From: Lachnospiraceae bacterium | GTDB taxonomy: Bacteria > Bacillota > Clostridia > Lachnospirales > Lachnospiraceae | Assembly: GCA_017958465.1 (NCBI GenBank) | Contig: JAGDCQ010000288.1 | Coordinates: 1-11,485, forward strand | DNA: 11,485 nucleotides | Direction of reading: 5' to 3' | Shown: piece by piece, positions 1-8,300 of the stretch | Layout: each line of letters begins with the position of its first letter | Numbering within the stretch: position 1 is the first letter of the stretch | Position numbers and translations under genes: made by a program | Notes under the pieces: model-generated | What the model was told of the DNA's origin: nothing | The model's input: the letters and a program-made list of their open reading frames with translations, nothing else | Databases searched by the model: none

Positions 1-875
1 AGGTTGTGGGCTCCGCATACGGAAAGCTTTATGTCGGTCACGGGCCTGCCTTCCTTAACGTTTACAAGGGTAAAGGAGCCAAGTCCCAGCTCGTCGTAAG
101 ATATGTTTCTTGCGGTGTAATCCAGGGGGACAGTGCTGTCCGCTTCAAGGCCAAAGTACAAGACTTTTGCCTTTAGCCCCTTTGTAAGCCCGGCTACATC
201 GGGGATCGCGCCGTTTATCAGCAGGATACCGCCCTCCGGGACAAGCTCCATAAACCGCCTGAAGGAGTTTCTTATATCGTTTATATCCTTGAAGAAGTCC
301 AGGTGATCCTCTTCAATGTTCATTATTATCTCGTGTGCAGGGAAAAAGCTGAGGAAACTGTTGGTGTACTCACAGGCTTCGGCAACGAAATGAGGGGTCT
401 TTCCGACCCTTAAGTTCCCGCCTATCCCCGGGAAGTCGCCACCCACAAGGACTGTGGGGTCGAAGCCGGAGGCCAGCTCTATTGAGGCCAGCATGGACGT
501 GGTGGTTGTCTTTCCGTGGGTCCCGGCGATATTTACCGCATCCTTGTAGCCCTTCATTATAAGGCCGAGGAGCTCCGCTCTTGTGAGGAGCGGGATACCC
601 TTATCCCTTGCGGCGCACAACTCCTCGTTGTCCGGGTGGACGGCAGCGGTGTAGACTACTACATCCTCCTTGCCCGATATATTTGAAGCAAGGTTGCCGA
701 TGAAGACCTTTATACCGAGGGATTCAAGGTGTTCTGTGGTTTTTGAGGCCTTTGAATCCGAGCCGGAAACCGTGAAGCCTCTTGATACGAGAAGCTCCGC
801 AAGGCCGCTCATGCTTACGCCGCCTATCCCTATGAAATGAACCCATGAGGGCTCGTTTATGCTGAATGAGAACAT
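1..875 (-). CDS. murC: UDP-N-acetylmuramate--L-alanine ligase MurC (N-terminal 291 codons, runs off the left edge)
   Basis: MurC adds L-alanine to UDP-MurNAc with ATP, the first peptide step of cytoplasmic peptidoglycan precursor synthesis. I translated the complement by hand from an ATG at 875-873. The N-terminal Rossmann motif HFIGIGGVSMSGLAELL lies near residues 13-29, where the usual GIGGIGMSG carries a serine. The ATP-binding loop AGTHGKTTTT is at about 117-126. The central-domain signatures EACEYTNSFLSF (from about 167) and NIEEDHLDFF (about 186-195) are typical of Gram-positive MurC. The C-terminal ligase domain lies beyond the window. The start is supported by an AGGAG ribosome site at 889-885 on the minus strand. 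It is divergent from glgC. MurC is preferred over Mpl or MurD because of the GIGG N-terminus and the EACEY wording; Mpl is absent from this group as far as I know. Confidence 0.95.
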   Translation of the reverse strand, partial: MFSFSINEPSWVHFIGIGGVSMSGLAELLVSRGFTVSGSDSKASKTTEHLESLGIKVFIGNLASNISGKEDVVVYTAAVHPDNEELCAARDKGIPLLTRAELLGLIMKGYKDAVNIAGTHGKTTTTSMLASIELASGFDPTVLVGGDFPGIGGNLRVGKTPHFVAEACEYTNSFLSFFPAHEIIMNIEEDHLDFFKDINDIRNSFRRFMELVPEGGILLINGAIPDVAGLTKGLKAKVLYFGLEADSTVPLDYTARNISYDELGLGSFTLVNVKEGRPVTDIKLSVCGAHN

Positions 876-911
876 GATATCAATCTCCTGTTTTATTCCT
901 TTTGCCACACA

Positions 912-940
912 AATATAGCACTGTTTGGAGAAAAAAACAA
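912..940 (-). promoter_or_regulatory. Predicted sigma-A-type promoter for murC
   Basis: Read on the minus strand, TTGTTT (940-935) is a weak -35. It is followed after exactly 17 nt by TATATT (917-912), which is preceded by TGC, giving an extended -10. Transcription would start near 905, leaving a leader of about 30 nt with the AGGAG site. This is pattern matching only. Confidence 0.5.
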
Positions 941-969
941 TACAAACAATAAATTGCGCTTATTTCCTT

Positions 970-998
970 TTTACTTTTTCGTATTAATGTGTTATAAT
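970..998 (+). promoter_or_regulatory. Predicted sigma-A-type promoter for glgC-glgD
   Basis: TTTACT (970-975) is a four-of-six match to the -35 consensus. It lies 17 nt before a perfect TATAAT (993-998), itself preceded by TGT to form an extended -10. A start near 1005 gives a leader of about 55 nt. It sits back to back with the murC promoter inside an A+T-rich stretch, the only region of such composition in this part of the window. Confidence 0.65.
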
Positions 999-1048
999 AT
1001 CAGATGGATTTTTATGCGATTCAAAAAAATTACGTATAATAACGAGTA

Positions 1049-1065
1049 AGAGGTACATGGCCATG
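1049..1065 (+). promoter_or_regulatory. Ribosome binding site that favours the second ATG of glgC
   Basis: AGAGG at 1049-1053 lies only 3 nt from the ATG at 1057 but 9 nt from the in-frame ATG at 1063. The second start also gives the N-terminus MIKKEMIAMLLAGG, as I remember it from related GlgC proteins. The first ATG would only add Met-Ala. Confidence 0.6.
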
Positions 1066-2337
1066 ATTAAGAAAGAGATGATCGCTATGCTTCTTGCGGG
1101 CGGCCAGGGGTCGCGTCTGGGGTGTTTGACGTCTACCGTGGCAAAGCCTGCTGTAGGTTTTGGCGCAAAATATCGAATTATTGATTTCGCGCTCAGCAAC
1201 TGTATCAATTCAGGGATCGATACAGTCGGCGTGCTGACACAGTATCAGCCTTTGCGCCTGAATACCCACATAGGCATAGGTATCCCGTGGGATCTTGATA
1301 AGAACATAGGCGGAGTTTCCATCCTGCCTCCTTATGAGAAGAGCACAAACGCCGAGTGGTACTCCGGTACCGCAAACGCCATATATCAGAACCTCCGGTA
1401 TATGGAGCGTTACAATCCGGACTACGTGCTTATCCTGGGCGGAGATCATATCTATAAAATGGATTATGAGGCCATGCTTGATTTCCATAAATCACGCAAA
1501 GCAGACGTGACCATCGCCTGCATCCCCGTTCCTATCGAGGAAGCAAGCCGTTTCGGTGTTGTGATCACCGACGACGACTCCCGCATAAACGAGTTTGAGG
1601 AGAAACCCGCTAACCCGCGCAGCAACCTGGCTTCAATGGGTATCTACATCTTCAACTGGGAAGTCCTTCGCGACGCTCTCATTACCCTTAAGGATCAGCC
1701 GGGCTGCGACTTTGGAAAGCATATCATCCCCTACTGCCACAACAACGGGCAGCGCATTTTCGCATACGAATTCACAGGCTACTGGAAGGACGTCGGAACG
1801 CTCCACTCCTACTGGGAAGCAAATATGGAGCTTATCGATCTTGTTCCGGTGTTCAACCTTTACGAGGAGTTCTGGCGCATCTACACAAGTGCGGAGTCCA
1901 TCAGGCCGCAGTTTATCGGAAAGAACGGCTACGTTGAGCGCTGCATCATAGGTGAAGGCGCGGAGATCTATGGCGTGGTCAAGAACTCCGTCATAGGACC
2001 GGGCGTTATCATTAAAGAAGGCGCCGAGGTTTACGATTCAATAGTTATGAAAGATGCCGTAGTCGGCAGAAATACAAGGGTTCACAAGGGTATCCTTGCC
2101 GAGAATTCCAAGGTTGGCAACAACTGCGCACTCGGCATGGGTGAGGAGGTCGAAAACGAGAAGTGGCCGCATATCTACAGCAATGGCCTGACTGTCCTCG
2201 GAGAGGATTCCTCCATCCCGGACGGGATCATAGTCGGGAAGAACACAGTGATACAGGGTGTTACCGAGGCTTCCGATTATGTCAATTCCGCACTCCCCAG
2301 CGGAAAGTGTCTTGTAAAGGCAGGTGAACAGGTATGA
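1063..2337 (+). CDS. glgC: Glucose-1-phosphate adenylyltransferase, catalytic subunit GlgC
   Basis: GlgC makes ADP-glucose and pyrophosphate from glucose-1-phosphate and ATP, the committed step of bacterial glycogen synthesis in the cytoplasm. The protein is 424 aa from the preferred ATG, normal for Firmicutes GlgC. The nucleotide-binding signature LAGGQGSRL is at 11-19 with Arg18, followed by KPAVGFGAKYRIIDF (28-42). WYSGTANAIYQN, GGDHIYKMDY (126-135, metal-binding Asp128) and EKP (180-182, sugar-phosphate Lys181) complete the catalytic domain. The C-terminal 130 or so residues have the hexapeptide-repeat character of a left-handed beta-helix (for example IIGEGAEIYG, SVIGPGVIIKEGAEVYDSI). 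The stop overlaps the glgD start by 4 bp (ATGA), implying translational coupling. Unlike the common KPAVPFGGK, this copy has Gly and Ala in that loop. Allosteric properties cannot be read from the sequence. Confidence 0.96.
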   Translation: MIKKEMIAMLLAGGQGSRLGCLTSTVAKPAVGFGAKYRIIDFALSNCINSGIDTVGVLTQYQPLRLNTHIGIGIPWDLDKNIGGVSILPPYEKSTNAEWYSGTANAIYQNLRYMERYNPDYVLILGGDHIYKMDYEAMLDFHKSRKADVTIACIPVPIEEASRFGVVITDDDSRINEFEEKPANPRSNLASMGIYIFNWEVLRDALITLKDQPGCDFGKHIIPYCHNNGQRIFAYEFTGYWKDVGTLHSYWEANMELIDLVPVFNLYEEFWRIYTSAESIRPQFIGKNGYVERCIIGEGAEIYGVVKNSVIGPGVIIKEGAEVYDSIVMKDAVVGRNTRVHKGILAENSKVGNNCALGMGEEVENEKWPHIYSNGLTVLGEDSSIPDGIIVGKNTVIQGVTEASDYVNSALPSGKCLVKAGEQV

Positions 2338-3455
2338 AGCTGATTGGTTTGGTCCTTGCGGGCGGCAATAACAACAAAATGCTGCAGCTCTCAGCAAAGC
2401 GTGCGATAGCCGCTATGCCGGTGGGTGGTGCGTACAGGGCGATAGATTTTGTCCTGAGTTCTATGTCCAACTCGCATATCCAGAGGGTTGCGGTCCTTAC
2501 ACAATATAATTCCAGGTCGCTCAACGAGCACCTGAGCTCATCAAAATGGTGGGATTTCGGACGTAAACAGGGCGGCCTGTTCGTCTTCACCCCCACCATC
2601 ACACAGGAAAACAGCTTCTGGTACAGGGGAACGGCGGATTCCATCGCGCAGAACCTGGACTTCTTAAGAAAAAGCCACGAGCCCTACGTAGCAATAGCCT
2701 CCGGTGACGGTATCTACAAGCTTGATTTCAACAAGGTGTTAGAGTACCACATTGAAACAGGCGCGGATATCACCATCGTCGGAAAGCGCGTCGGACCCGG
2801 CGTCGACGTTTCCCGCTTCGGTTCTATTGAGACCGACAAGGAGAACAGAGTCGTGAACTTTGTGGAGAAGCCCATAAAGAACGGTTCGGACCTTATCTCC
2901 ACAGGTATCTACATAATAAGGAGAAGGTTGCTGATAGACCTTATCGAGCAGGCGGCAAGCGAGGATCGCTACGATTTCGTTTCCGACATCCTTATCCGTT
3001 ACAAAGAAGAGCGGAAGATCTACTGCTACGAGATGGAAGGCTACTGGACAAGCATTTCGTCGGCAGACGCTTATTACAACGCAAATATGGACTTCTTGAA
3101 GCCGGAAGTAAGGGATTATTTCTTCAAGCAGTATCCCGATATTTATTCGAAGGTTGACGACCTGCCGCCGGCTAAGTACAATCCGGGCGCTTCCGTTAAG
3201 AATTCGCTGCTGGCGAGCGGCTGTATCATCAACGGAACGATAGAGGATTCCGTGCTCTTCAAGAAGGTTTTCGTTGGCAACAATACCACGATCCGCAACT
3301 GTATCGTGCTTAACGACAGTTATATAGGCGATAACGTTTATCTCGAGAACTGTATAGTGGAGAGCAGGGGGACCATCGCGTCCGGCGCTTCCTATATCGG
3401 GGAACCGGGACATCCGAAGATCGTTGTTGAAAAAAGCGAGAGATATCGCATCTGA
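2334..3455 (+). CDS. glgD: GlgD, regulatory subunit/paralogue of ADP-glucose pyrophosphorylase
   Basis: GlgD is the Firmicutes paralogue of GlgC that forms a hetero-oligomer with it and raises or tunes its activity while having little or none of its own. The 373-aa product aligns with GlgC over its whole length: VLAGG at 7-11, YRAIDF, WYRGTADSIAQN, SGDGIYKLDF (Asp125) and VEKP (Lys179), then hexapeptide-like repeats (VKNSLLASGCIINGTIEDSV). The catalytic loop is degenerate: GlgC GQGSRL is NNNKML here, losing the two glycines and replacing Arg with Lys, and GGDH is SGDG. Asp and the sugar-phosphate Lys remain, so catalysis is not strictly excluded. The start overlaps the glgC stop. The wording, including SSSKWWDFGRKQGGL, fits Lachnospiraceae GlgD as I remember it. 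Confidence 0.92.
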   Translation: MKLIGLVLAGGNNNKMLQLSAKRAIAAMPVGGAYRAIDFVLSSMSNSHIQRVAVLTQYNSRSLNEHLSSSKWWDFGRKQGGLFVFTPTITQENSFWYRGTADSIAQNLDFLRKSHEPYVAIASGDGIYKLDFNKVLEYHIETGADITIVGKRVGPGVDVSRFGSIETDKENRVVNFVEKPIKNGSDLISTGIYIIRRRLLIDLIEQAASEDRYDFVSDILIRYKEERKIYCYEMEGYWTSISSADAYYNANMDFLKPEVRDYFFKQYPDIYSKVDDLPPAKYNPGASVKNSLLASGCIINGTIEDSVLFKKVFVGNNTTIRNCIVLNDSYIGDNVYLENCIVESRGTIASGASYIGEPGHPKIVVEKSERYRI

Positions 3456-3472
3456 CAGAGTAATACAAGTCG

Positions 3473-3496
3473 GTCCGGCAGGGCAACCTGCCGGAC
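3473..3496 (+). terminator. Perfect 10-bp hairpin with GCAA loop after glgD
   Basis: GTCCGGCAGG (3473-3482) and CCTGCCGGAC (3487-3496) pair perfectly around a GCAA tetraloop of the GNRA type. It starts 17 nt after the glgD stop. The sequence after it (ATTCGTCTTG) is a poor U-tract and a run of six T only appears at 3518-3523. It may therefore be a weak terminator, an attenuator, or a 3'-end stabiliser of the glgCD message. Confidence 0.6.
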
Positions 3497-3530
3497 ATTC
3501 GTCTTGAATAAAGGATGTTTTTTAAGTACC

Positions 3531-4697
3531 ATGTCTTCTAGATCGAACAGAAATAAAAAGAAAATCTGGGCTTTATGGATAGGGACGGTTTTTGTGATAG
3601 TGCTGACCGTGATCCTCGGAAGCGACAGGACTGCGGGCCTTAGAAAAGGCAACGCCTCGGCCATAGTCCCGCTGTCGCCTACGGCTGCCGTCCCGTTAAG
3701 GAATACCGGGACACCGGCGCCCACAGCGCCTCCGACCCCGACGCATGAGCCCACAAAACCACAGGAACCCACTAAGGCGCCCACTGTAACGCCTACAGCT
3801 GCGGGTACTCCTACTGAGCAACCTACACCTTCGGTAACGGAAGCCCCCACGGTAACTCCCATTCCTACGGTGACTGCAACGCCTACTGTGACGCCGATCC
3901 CTACGGTAACGCCCACACCGACGGCTACTCCGACTCCGACACCTACAGTGACACCGACACCTACTGCAACTATGACACCGACATCAACACCCACTCCTAC
4001 CCCCGAAGACAGAGAGAAGGCCGCACAGCCTACACCCACGCCATACAGCAACGGCGTGACCTTTGTGGGAGCCGGAGGGAGGATCATCTATAAAAACAAG
4101 CCCATGGTGGCTATCACCTTCGACGACGGGCCGCTGGAAGGCTACACAGAGGTGCTGCTGGACCTTTTCGAACAGAACGGCAGCAGGGCTACATTCTTCA
4201 CGGTAGGCTACAAACTGGACAACTACCCGCATACGGTGCAGGCCGCATATTCACGCGGTTTCCAGATAGCAAACCACACCCTCAACCACGTTTATCTGAA
4301 CAAGACGGATATAAACAACGCATATAAAGAAATACACGATAATGAGAAGAAACTGAGGGATCTTGGGATCAAGGGCGTGATAATGCTCCGCCCGCCCTAC
4401 GGCGAGTACACGAGCGACGTTGCCGCAATTGCAGGGGCCCCTATGATAGGCTGGAGCGTGGACTCCAGGGACTGGGAGACCAAGAACACGGATATGATCC
4501 GGGAGGAGATCCTTAATGACGTGAAGGACGGGTATATAGTGCTCTGCCACGACATTTACGAATCCACGGTGGAGGCTATGCAGTACGTGGTGCCGGAGCT
4601 TATAAGCCGGGGCTACCAGCTTGTGACTGTGGAGGAGCTGTTCTTTGCAAAGGGCGTGACGCCTGAAAACGGTGTATATTACCGATACGTAAAATAA
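3531..4697 (+). CDS. Membrane-anchored polysaccharide deacetylase (NodB/CE4 family) with Pro/Thr stalk
   Basis: This is probably an extracellular peptidoglycan (or other) N-acetylglucosamine deacetylase of carbohydrate esterase family 4; substrate is inferred. From ATG 3531 it is 388 aa. A basic N-terminus and hydrophobic stretch (about 12-29) look like an uncleaved anchor. Residues about 45-172 form a low-complexity stalk of Thr-Pro units (TPTPT, TVTPIP, TATPT). The catalytic NodB domain follows with all five motifs: TFDDGP (196-201, metal Asp), HTLNH (249-253, metal His pair), RPPYG (287-291), DSRDW (311-315) and LCHD (338-341). A TTG start at 3504 is possible in frame but has no ribosome site. 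ATG 3531 has AAGGA at 3511-3515, rather far at 15 nt, so the start is uncertain. The gene sits alone between two hairpins. Confidence 0.9.
   Translation: MSSRSNRNKKKIWALWIGTVFVIVLTVILGSDRTAGLRKGNASAIVPLSPTAAVPLRNTGTPAPTAPPTPTHEPTKPQEPTKAPTVTPTAAGTPTEQPTPSVTEAPTVTPIPTVTATPTVTPIPTVTPTPTATPTPTPTVTPTPTATMTPTSTPTPTPEDREKAAQPTPTPYSNGVTFVGAGGRIIYKNKPMVAITFDDGPLEGYTEVLLDLFEQNGSRATFFTVGYKLDNYPHTVQAAYSRGFQIANHTLNHVYLNKTDINNAYKEIHDNEKKLRDLGIKGVIMLRPPYGEYTSDVAAIAGAPMIGWSVDSRDWETKNTDMIREEILNDVKDGYIVLCHDIYESTVEAMQYVVPELISRGYQLVTVEELFFAKGVTPENGVYYRYVK
3711..4041 (+). repeat. Degenerate tandem repeat encoding the Thr/Pro stalk
   Basis: The DNA is a run of near-repeats built on ACNCCNACN units, giving TP, VTP, TATPTP and IPTV repeats in the deacetylase. 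Third positions vary widely, so the repeats are old or selected at the protein level and not a recent pure microsatellite. Copy number could still change by slippage or recombination, altering stalk length. Confidence 0.75.
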
Positions 4698-4699
4698 TA

Positions 4700-4733
4700 G
4701 CGGGCCCGGCCCGCATGCCCGCCTGCGCGGGCA
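4700..4733 (+). promoter_or_regulatory. Double G+C-rich hairpin just before the pth ribosome site
   Basis: GCGGGCC (4700-4706) faces GGCCCGC (4708-4714); as RNA the inner two pairs must open, leaving about 5 bp. TGCCCGC (4716-4722) pairs with GCGGGCA (4727-4733) around CTGC, 7 bp. GCGGGC at 4700-4705 can instead pair with GCCCGC at 4717-4722, so alternative structures exist. The second hairpin touches the AGGGAGG site at 4733-4739. It could terminate the upstream message or gate pth translation. No U-tract follows. Confidence 0.45.
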
Positions 4734-4743
4734 GGGAGGTAAC

Positions 4744-5319
4744 ATGTATATTATCGCGGGATTGGGAAACCCCACACAGGAATATGCGGGAACGCGGCAT
4801 AATATAGGGTTTGAAGCCATTTCGGCCCTTTCTGAGGCCTGGAGGATCCCGGTGGAAAAGAAAGAGGCCAGGGCTGTGGTTGGAAAGGGGTATCTCCGCT
4901 CCGAGAAGATCCTTCTTTGCAAGCCCCAGACTTTTATGAATCTGAGCGGCGAGTCGTTAAGAGTGCTCGCTGAGTACTACCGGGTGACGCCGGACAATAT
5001 CATCGTTATTTGCGATGATATCAACCTGCCCCTCGGGCAGCTCCGCATAAGGCCAAGCGGCAGTGCGGGCGGCCACAACGGGCTGAAGAACATCATACAG
5101 AACCTTGGAACGGAAGGCTTTATAAGGATCCGTGTGGGTGTTGGCGAAAAGCCGCTCCATATGGACCTTGCAGACTACGTTTTAGGGAGGTTCGGCGCGG
5201 AGGAAAAGCCTGTTATCCGCAATGCCGTAAACGACGTTGTCGGGGCCTGCGAGACCATTTTCACAAAGGGTATCGCGGCTGCGATGGAGAAATATAACCG
5301 TAAGGACAGGCTCCTTTGA
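4744..5319 (+). CDS. pth: Peptidyl-tRNA hydrolase Pth
   Basis: Pth releases prematurely dropped peptides from peptidyl-tRNA so that the tRNA is recycled in the cytoplasm. The 191-aa product has the standard length. The N-terminal signature AGLGNPTQEYAGTRHNIGF holds Asn9 and catalytic His19. KPQTFMNLSG supplies Asn66, CDDINLP supplies Asp91, and GSAGGHNGLKN supplies Asn112, matching the known active-site set of the family. AGGGAGG at 4733-4739 lies 4 nt before the ATG, a strong site. It heads a tight run with mfd starting 15 nt downstream; the pth-mfd order is common in Firmicutes. Confidence 0.97.
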   Translation: MYIIAGLGNPTQEYAGTRHNIGFEAISALSEAWRIPVEKKEARAVVGKGYLRSEKILLCKPQTFMNLSGESLRVLAEYYRVTPDNIIVICDDINLPLGQLRIRPSGSAGGHNGLKNIIQNLGTEGFIRIRVGVGEKPLHMDLADYVLGRFGAEEKPVIRNAVNDVVGACETIFTKGIAAAMEKYNRKDRLL

Positions 5320-5324
5320 TCTTT

Positions 5325-5337
5325 GGAGGATAACTTG
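5325..5337 (+). promoter_or_regulatory. Ribosome binding site and TTG start of mfd
   Basis: GGAGG at 5325-5329 is followed after 5 nt by TTG at 5335-5337, giving the N-terminus MKLFTAPL. An in-frame TTG at 5323 is not credible because the ribosome site would lie inside the coding sequence. No ATG occurs near this point. Confidence 0.8.
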
Positions 5338-8300
5338 AAGCTTTTTACCGCACCATTAACAGAATACAGCGAATTTGACGGCGCGGCTTTAGGCTTGAGG
5401 CGCGGGAAGACGCCCCTGTATATCAGCGGCTGCACAGAGTCCCAGAAGTGCAATTTCCTTATGGCCCTTGCGGGAGACACTCCTGCGAAGCTCGTTGTTA
5501 CCTACAGCGAGCAGCGGGCAGCGGAGATCACCGACGATCTGCGCCTTTACGACAGGGACGTATGCTATTATCCCGCAAAGGATATTATTTTCTATAACGG
5601 CGATATCCGCGGCAAGACCCTTGCGGCGGAGCGCATGAAGACTGTAAAGAGGCTTCTTTCGGGGAAGCCTGTTACTGTTGTCACCACCCTTGAAGCCGGC
5701 CTTGAAAAAGTGATGCCGGCTGCTTTTATCGCAGGGAAGGTCAAGACCGTAAAAGAGGGAGGGACCCTGGATATAACGGAGTTTTCCCGGGAAGTTACGG
5801 AGCTTGGCTACGACAGGGTAGGCCAGGTTGAGGAACCGGGCCAGTTTGCCGTTCGCGGAAGCATAGTGGATATCTACCCCCTCACGGAGGAAACACCATA
5901 CAGGATCGACCTTTGGGACGACGAGATAGATACTATCCAGGCCTTTGATGCGGAGAGCCAGCGCTCCGCGGATCGGGTGAAGGAGATCACACTCTTCCCG
6001 GCTTCGGAGTTTGTCCTCAGTGAAGATGCGGTCCTTCGGGGCCTCGCAAAGATCCGTGACGACGAGAAGAAGCAGGAAGAGAAGTTCAAAAAGAACGGAA
6101 AGATCGAGGAAGCCGCAAAGCTTAGACACACGGTGGAGGAGTTTGCGGATAATCTTGAGAACTTCAGAAACTTTGTGGGTATCGAGAGCTTTGTCCTCTA
6201 TTTCTGCGATGAGACGGTTTCCTTTTTCGATTATTTCAAGGGAGAAAACGCCATCATCTTTCTTGACGAGCCCGGAAGGCTCATAGAAAAAGGGGACGCC
6301 GTAATGACGGAGTTCTCGGACAGTATGAAGGGAAGGCTTGAAAAGGGCCTGATCCTGCCTGCCCAGGCAAAGGCTGTTTTTACGCCGGACGAGATCTTTG
6401 CGCGGGTTTCAAACGCAAGGTGCGTGATGCTGTCCATAATGGAGCAGAAGCTTTCGAAGATCAAGCCTGAGCTTAAATTCAACCTGAACGTGCAGGGGGC
6501 AAGCTCCTATAACAACAGCTTTGAAACCCTGGTGTCCGACCTTAAGAAGTGGAAAAAGAACGGCTACAGGATAGTGCTGCTTTCCGCATCCTCTTCAAGA
6601 GCCGCAAGGCTTGCGGGGGACCTGCGGGAAAACGATATTCCGGCGGTTTACACGGAAAACACCGACAAGGTGCCTGTTCCCGGCGAGATCGTGGTAGCGA
6701 AGGGCAGCGTTCACAGGGGCTTTGAATACCCGCTCATAAAGTTTATAATCATCTCGGAGTCCGATATTTTCGGACAGGCCGTGAAAAAGAAGAAGAAAAA
6801 AGCGCGAAAATACGATGGTTTTGGCGCTGTGTCCATATCAGACCTGCATCCCGGGGACTATATCGTTCACGAAAGCCACGGCCTCGGGATCTATCGCGGC
6901 ATCGAGCAGCTTGATGTTGATGATGTCCGCAGGGATTACGTAAAGATCGAATACGGTGACGGAGGCGTGCTCTTCCTGCCGGCGACTGGTCTTGACGTGA
7001 TCCAGAAATATGCCGATGCCGACGCAAAAAAGCCAAAGCTAAACAAGCTCCACTCCGTGGAATGGACGCATACAAAGGCTAAAGTGCGCGGGGCCGTAAA
7101 GGAGCTGGCAGAGGACCTTGTGAAGCTCTACGCCCTCAGGCAGAACAGGCACGGCTACAGGTTTTCGGCAGATACCGAGTGGCAGCGCGAGTTTGAGGAG
7201 ATGTTCCCCTTCGACGAGACAGACGACCAGATCCAGGCGATTGAAGATACAAAGCGCGACATGGAGAGCGAGCGGATAATGGACCGCCTTATCTGCGGCG
7301 ACGTTGGCTACGGCAAGACGGAGATCGCGCTCCGTGCGGCGTTTAAGGCCGTTCAGGACGGGAAGCAGGTGGCAATGCTGGTTCCCACGACGATCCTTGC
7401 CCAGCAGCACTACAACACCTTCTCCCAGCGTATGAACAATTTCGCCGTGAATATCGAGGTAATGTCGAGGTTCCGCACCGCAAAGGAGCAGAAACGCATT
7501 ACGGACGGCCTGAGGAAAGGCTCCGTTGACATAGTTATAGGCACTCACAGGCTTCTTTCGAAGGATATAGCTTTCAAGGACCTGGGGCTTTTGATAGTGG
7601 ATGAGGAGCAGCGTTTCGGAGTTTCGCACAAGGAGCGGATAAAGAGCCTCAGAACCGACGTGGACGTTCTGACGCTTTCTGCAACGCCTATCCCGAGGAC
7701 GCTCCATATGAGCCTTACCGGGATCCGCGACATGAGCCTTTTGGACGAACCTCCTGTTGACAGGATGCCCATCCAGACCTTTGTAATGGAGCACAACGAC
7801 GAGATGATCCGTGAGGCGATCCTTAGGGAATTGGCCCGTGGAGGCCAGGTTTACTACGTTTATAACCGGGTGAACGGCCTTGATGAGCTGGCTGCCCACG
7901 TGCAGGAACTTGTGCCTGTGGCAAACGTGAGCTACGCCCACGGCAGGATGTCCGAGGCGCAGCTTGAAAAGATCATGTACGATTTCGTAAACGGTGAGAT
8001 AAACGTGCTGGTTTCCACCACCATCATCGAGACAGGCCTTGATATCTCAAACGTAAACACCATAATAATAGACGATGCGGACAGGCTCGGGCTTTCGCAG
8101 CTCTACCAGCTAAGGGGCAGGGTCGGCCGCTCAAACAGGACCGCCTATTCCTTCATTATGTACAAGCGTGACAGGATGCTGAAAGAGGATGCAGAGAAGC
8201 GCCTTGCCACCATCCGTGAGTTTACGGAGCTTGGCTCGGGCTTTAAGATCGCCATGCGTGACCTTGAGATCCGCGGGGCCGGCAACCTCCTAGGCGCGGA

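Noticed and set aside
2739..3413. 224-codon minus-strand open frame opposite glgD
   Set aside because: The plus strand carries a full-length conserved GlgD; the opposite frame has no family features.
3504..3530. TTG start giving nine extra residues on the deacetylase
   Set aside because: No ribosome site upstream; it would begin only 7 nt after the hairpin stem, and the ATG at 3531 gives a normal basic-then-hydrophobic N-terminus.
3392..4087. Minus-strand open frame rich in Gly-Val repeats
   Set aside because: It is the antisense reading of the Thr/Pro stalk codons of the deacetylase; no ribosome site and no domain.
6784..6815. Run of lysine codons in mfd as a slippage or frameshift site
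   Set aside because: The frame is intact across it and a Lys-rich patch before the polymerase-binding domain is usual in clostridial Mfd as I remember it.
7039..7941. 300-codon open frame on the minus strand inside mfd
   Set aside because: It lies wholly opposite the conserved Mfd helicase core and has no recognisable motif; a shadow of codon bias.
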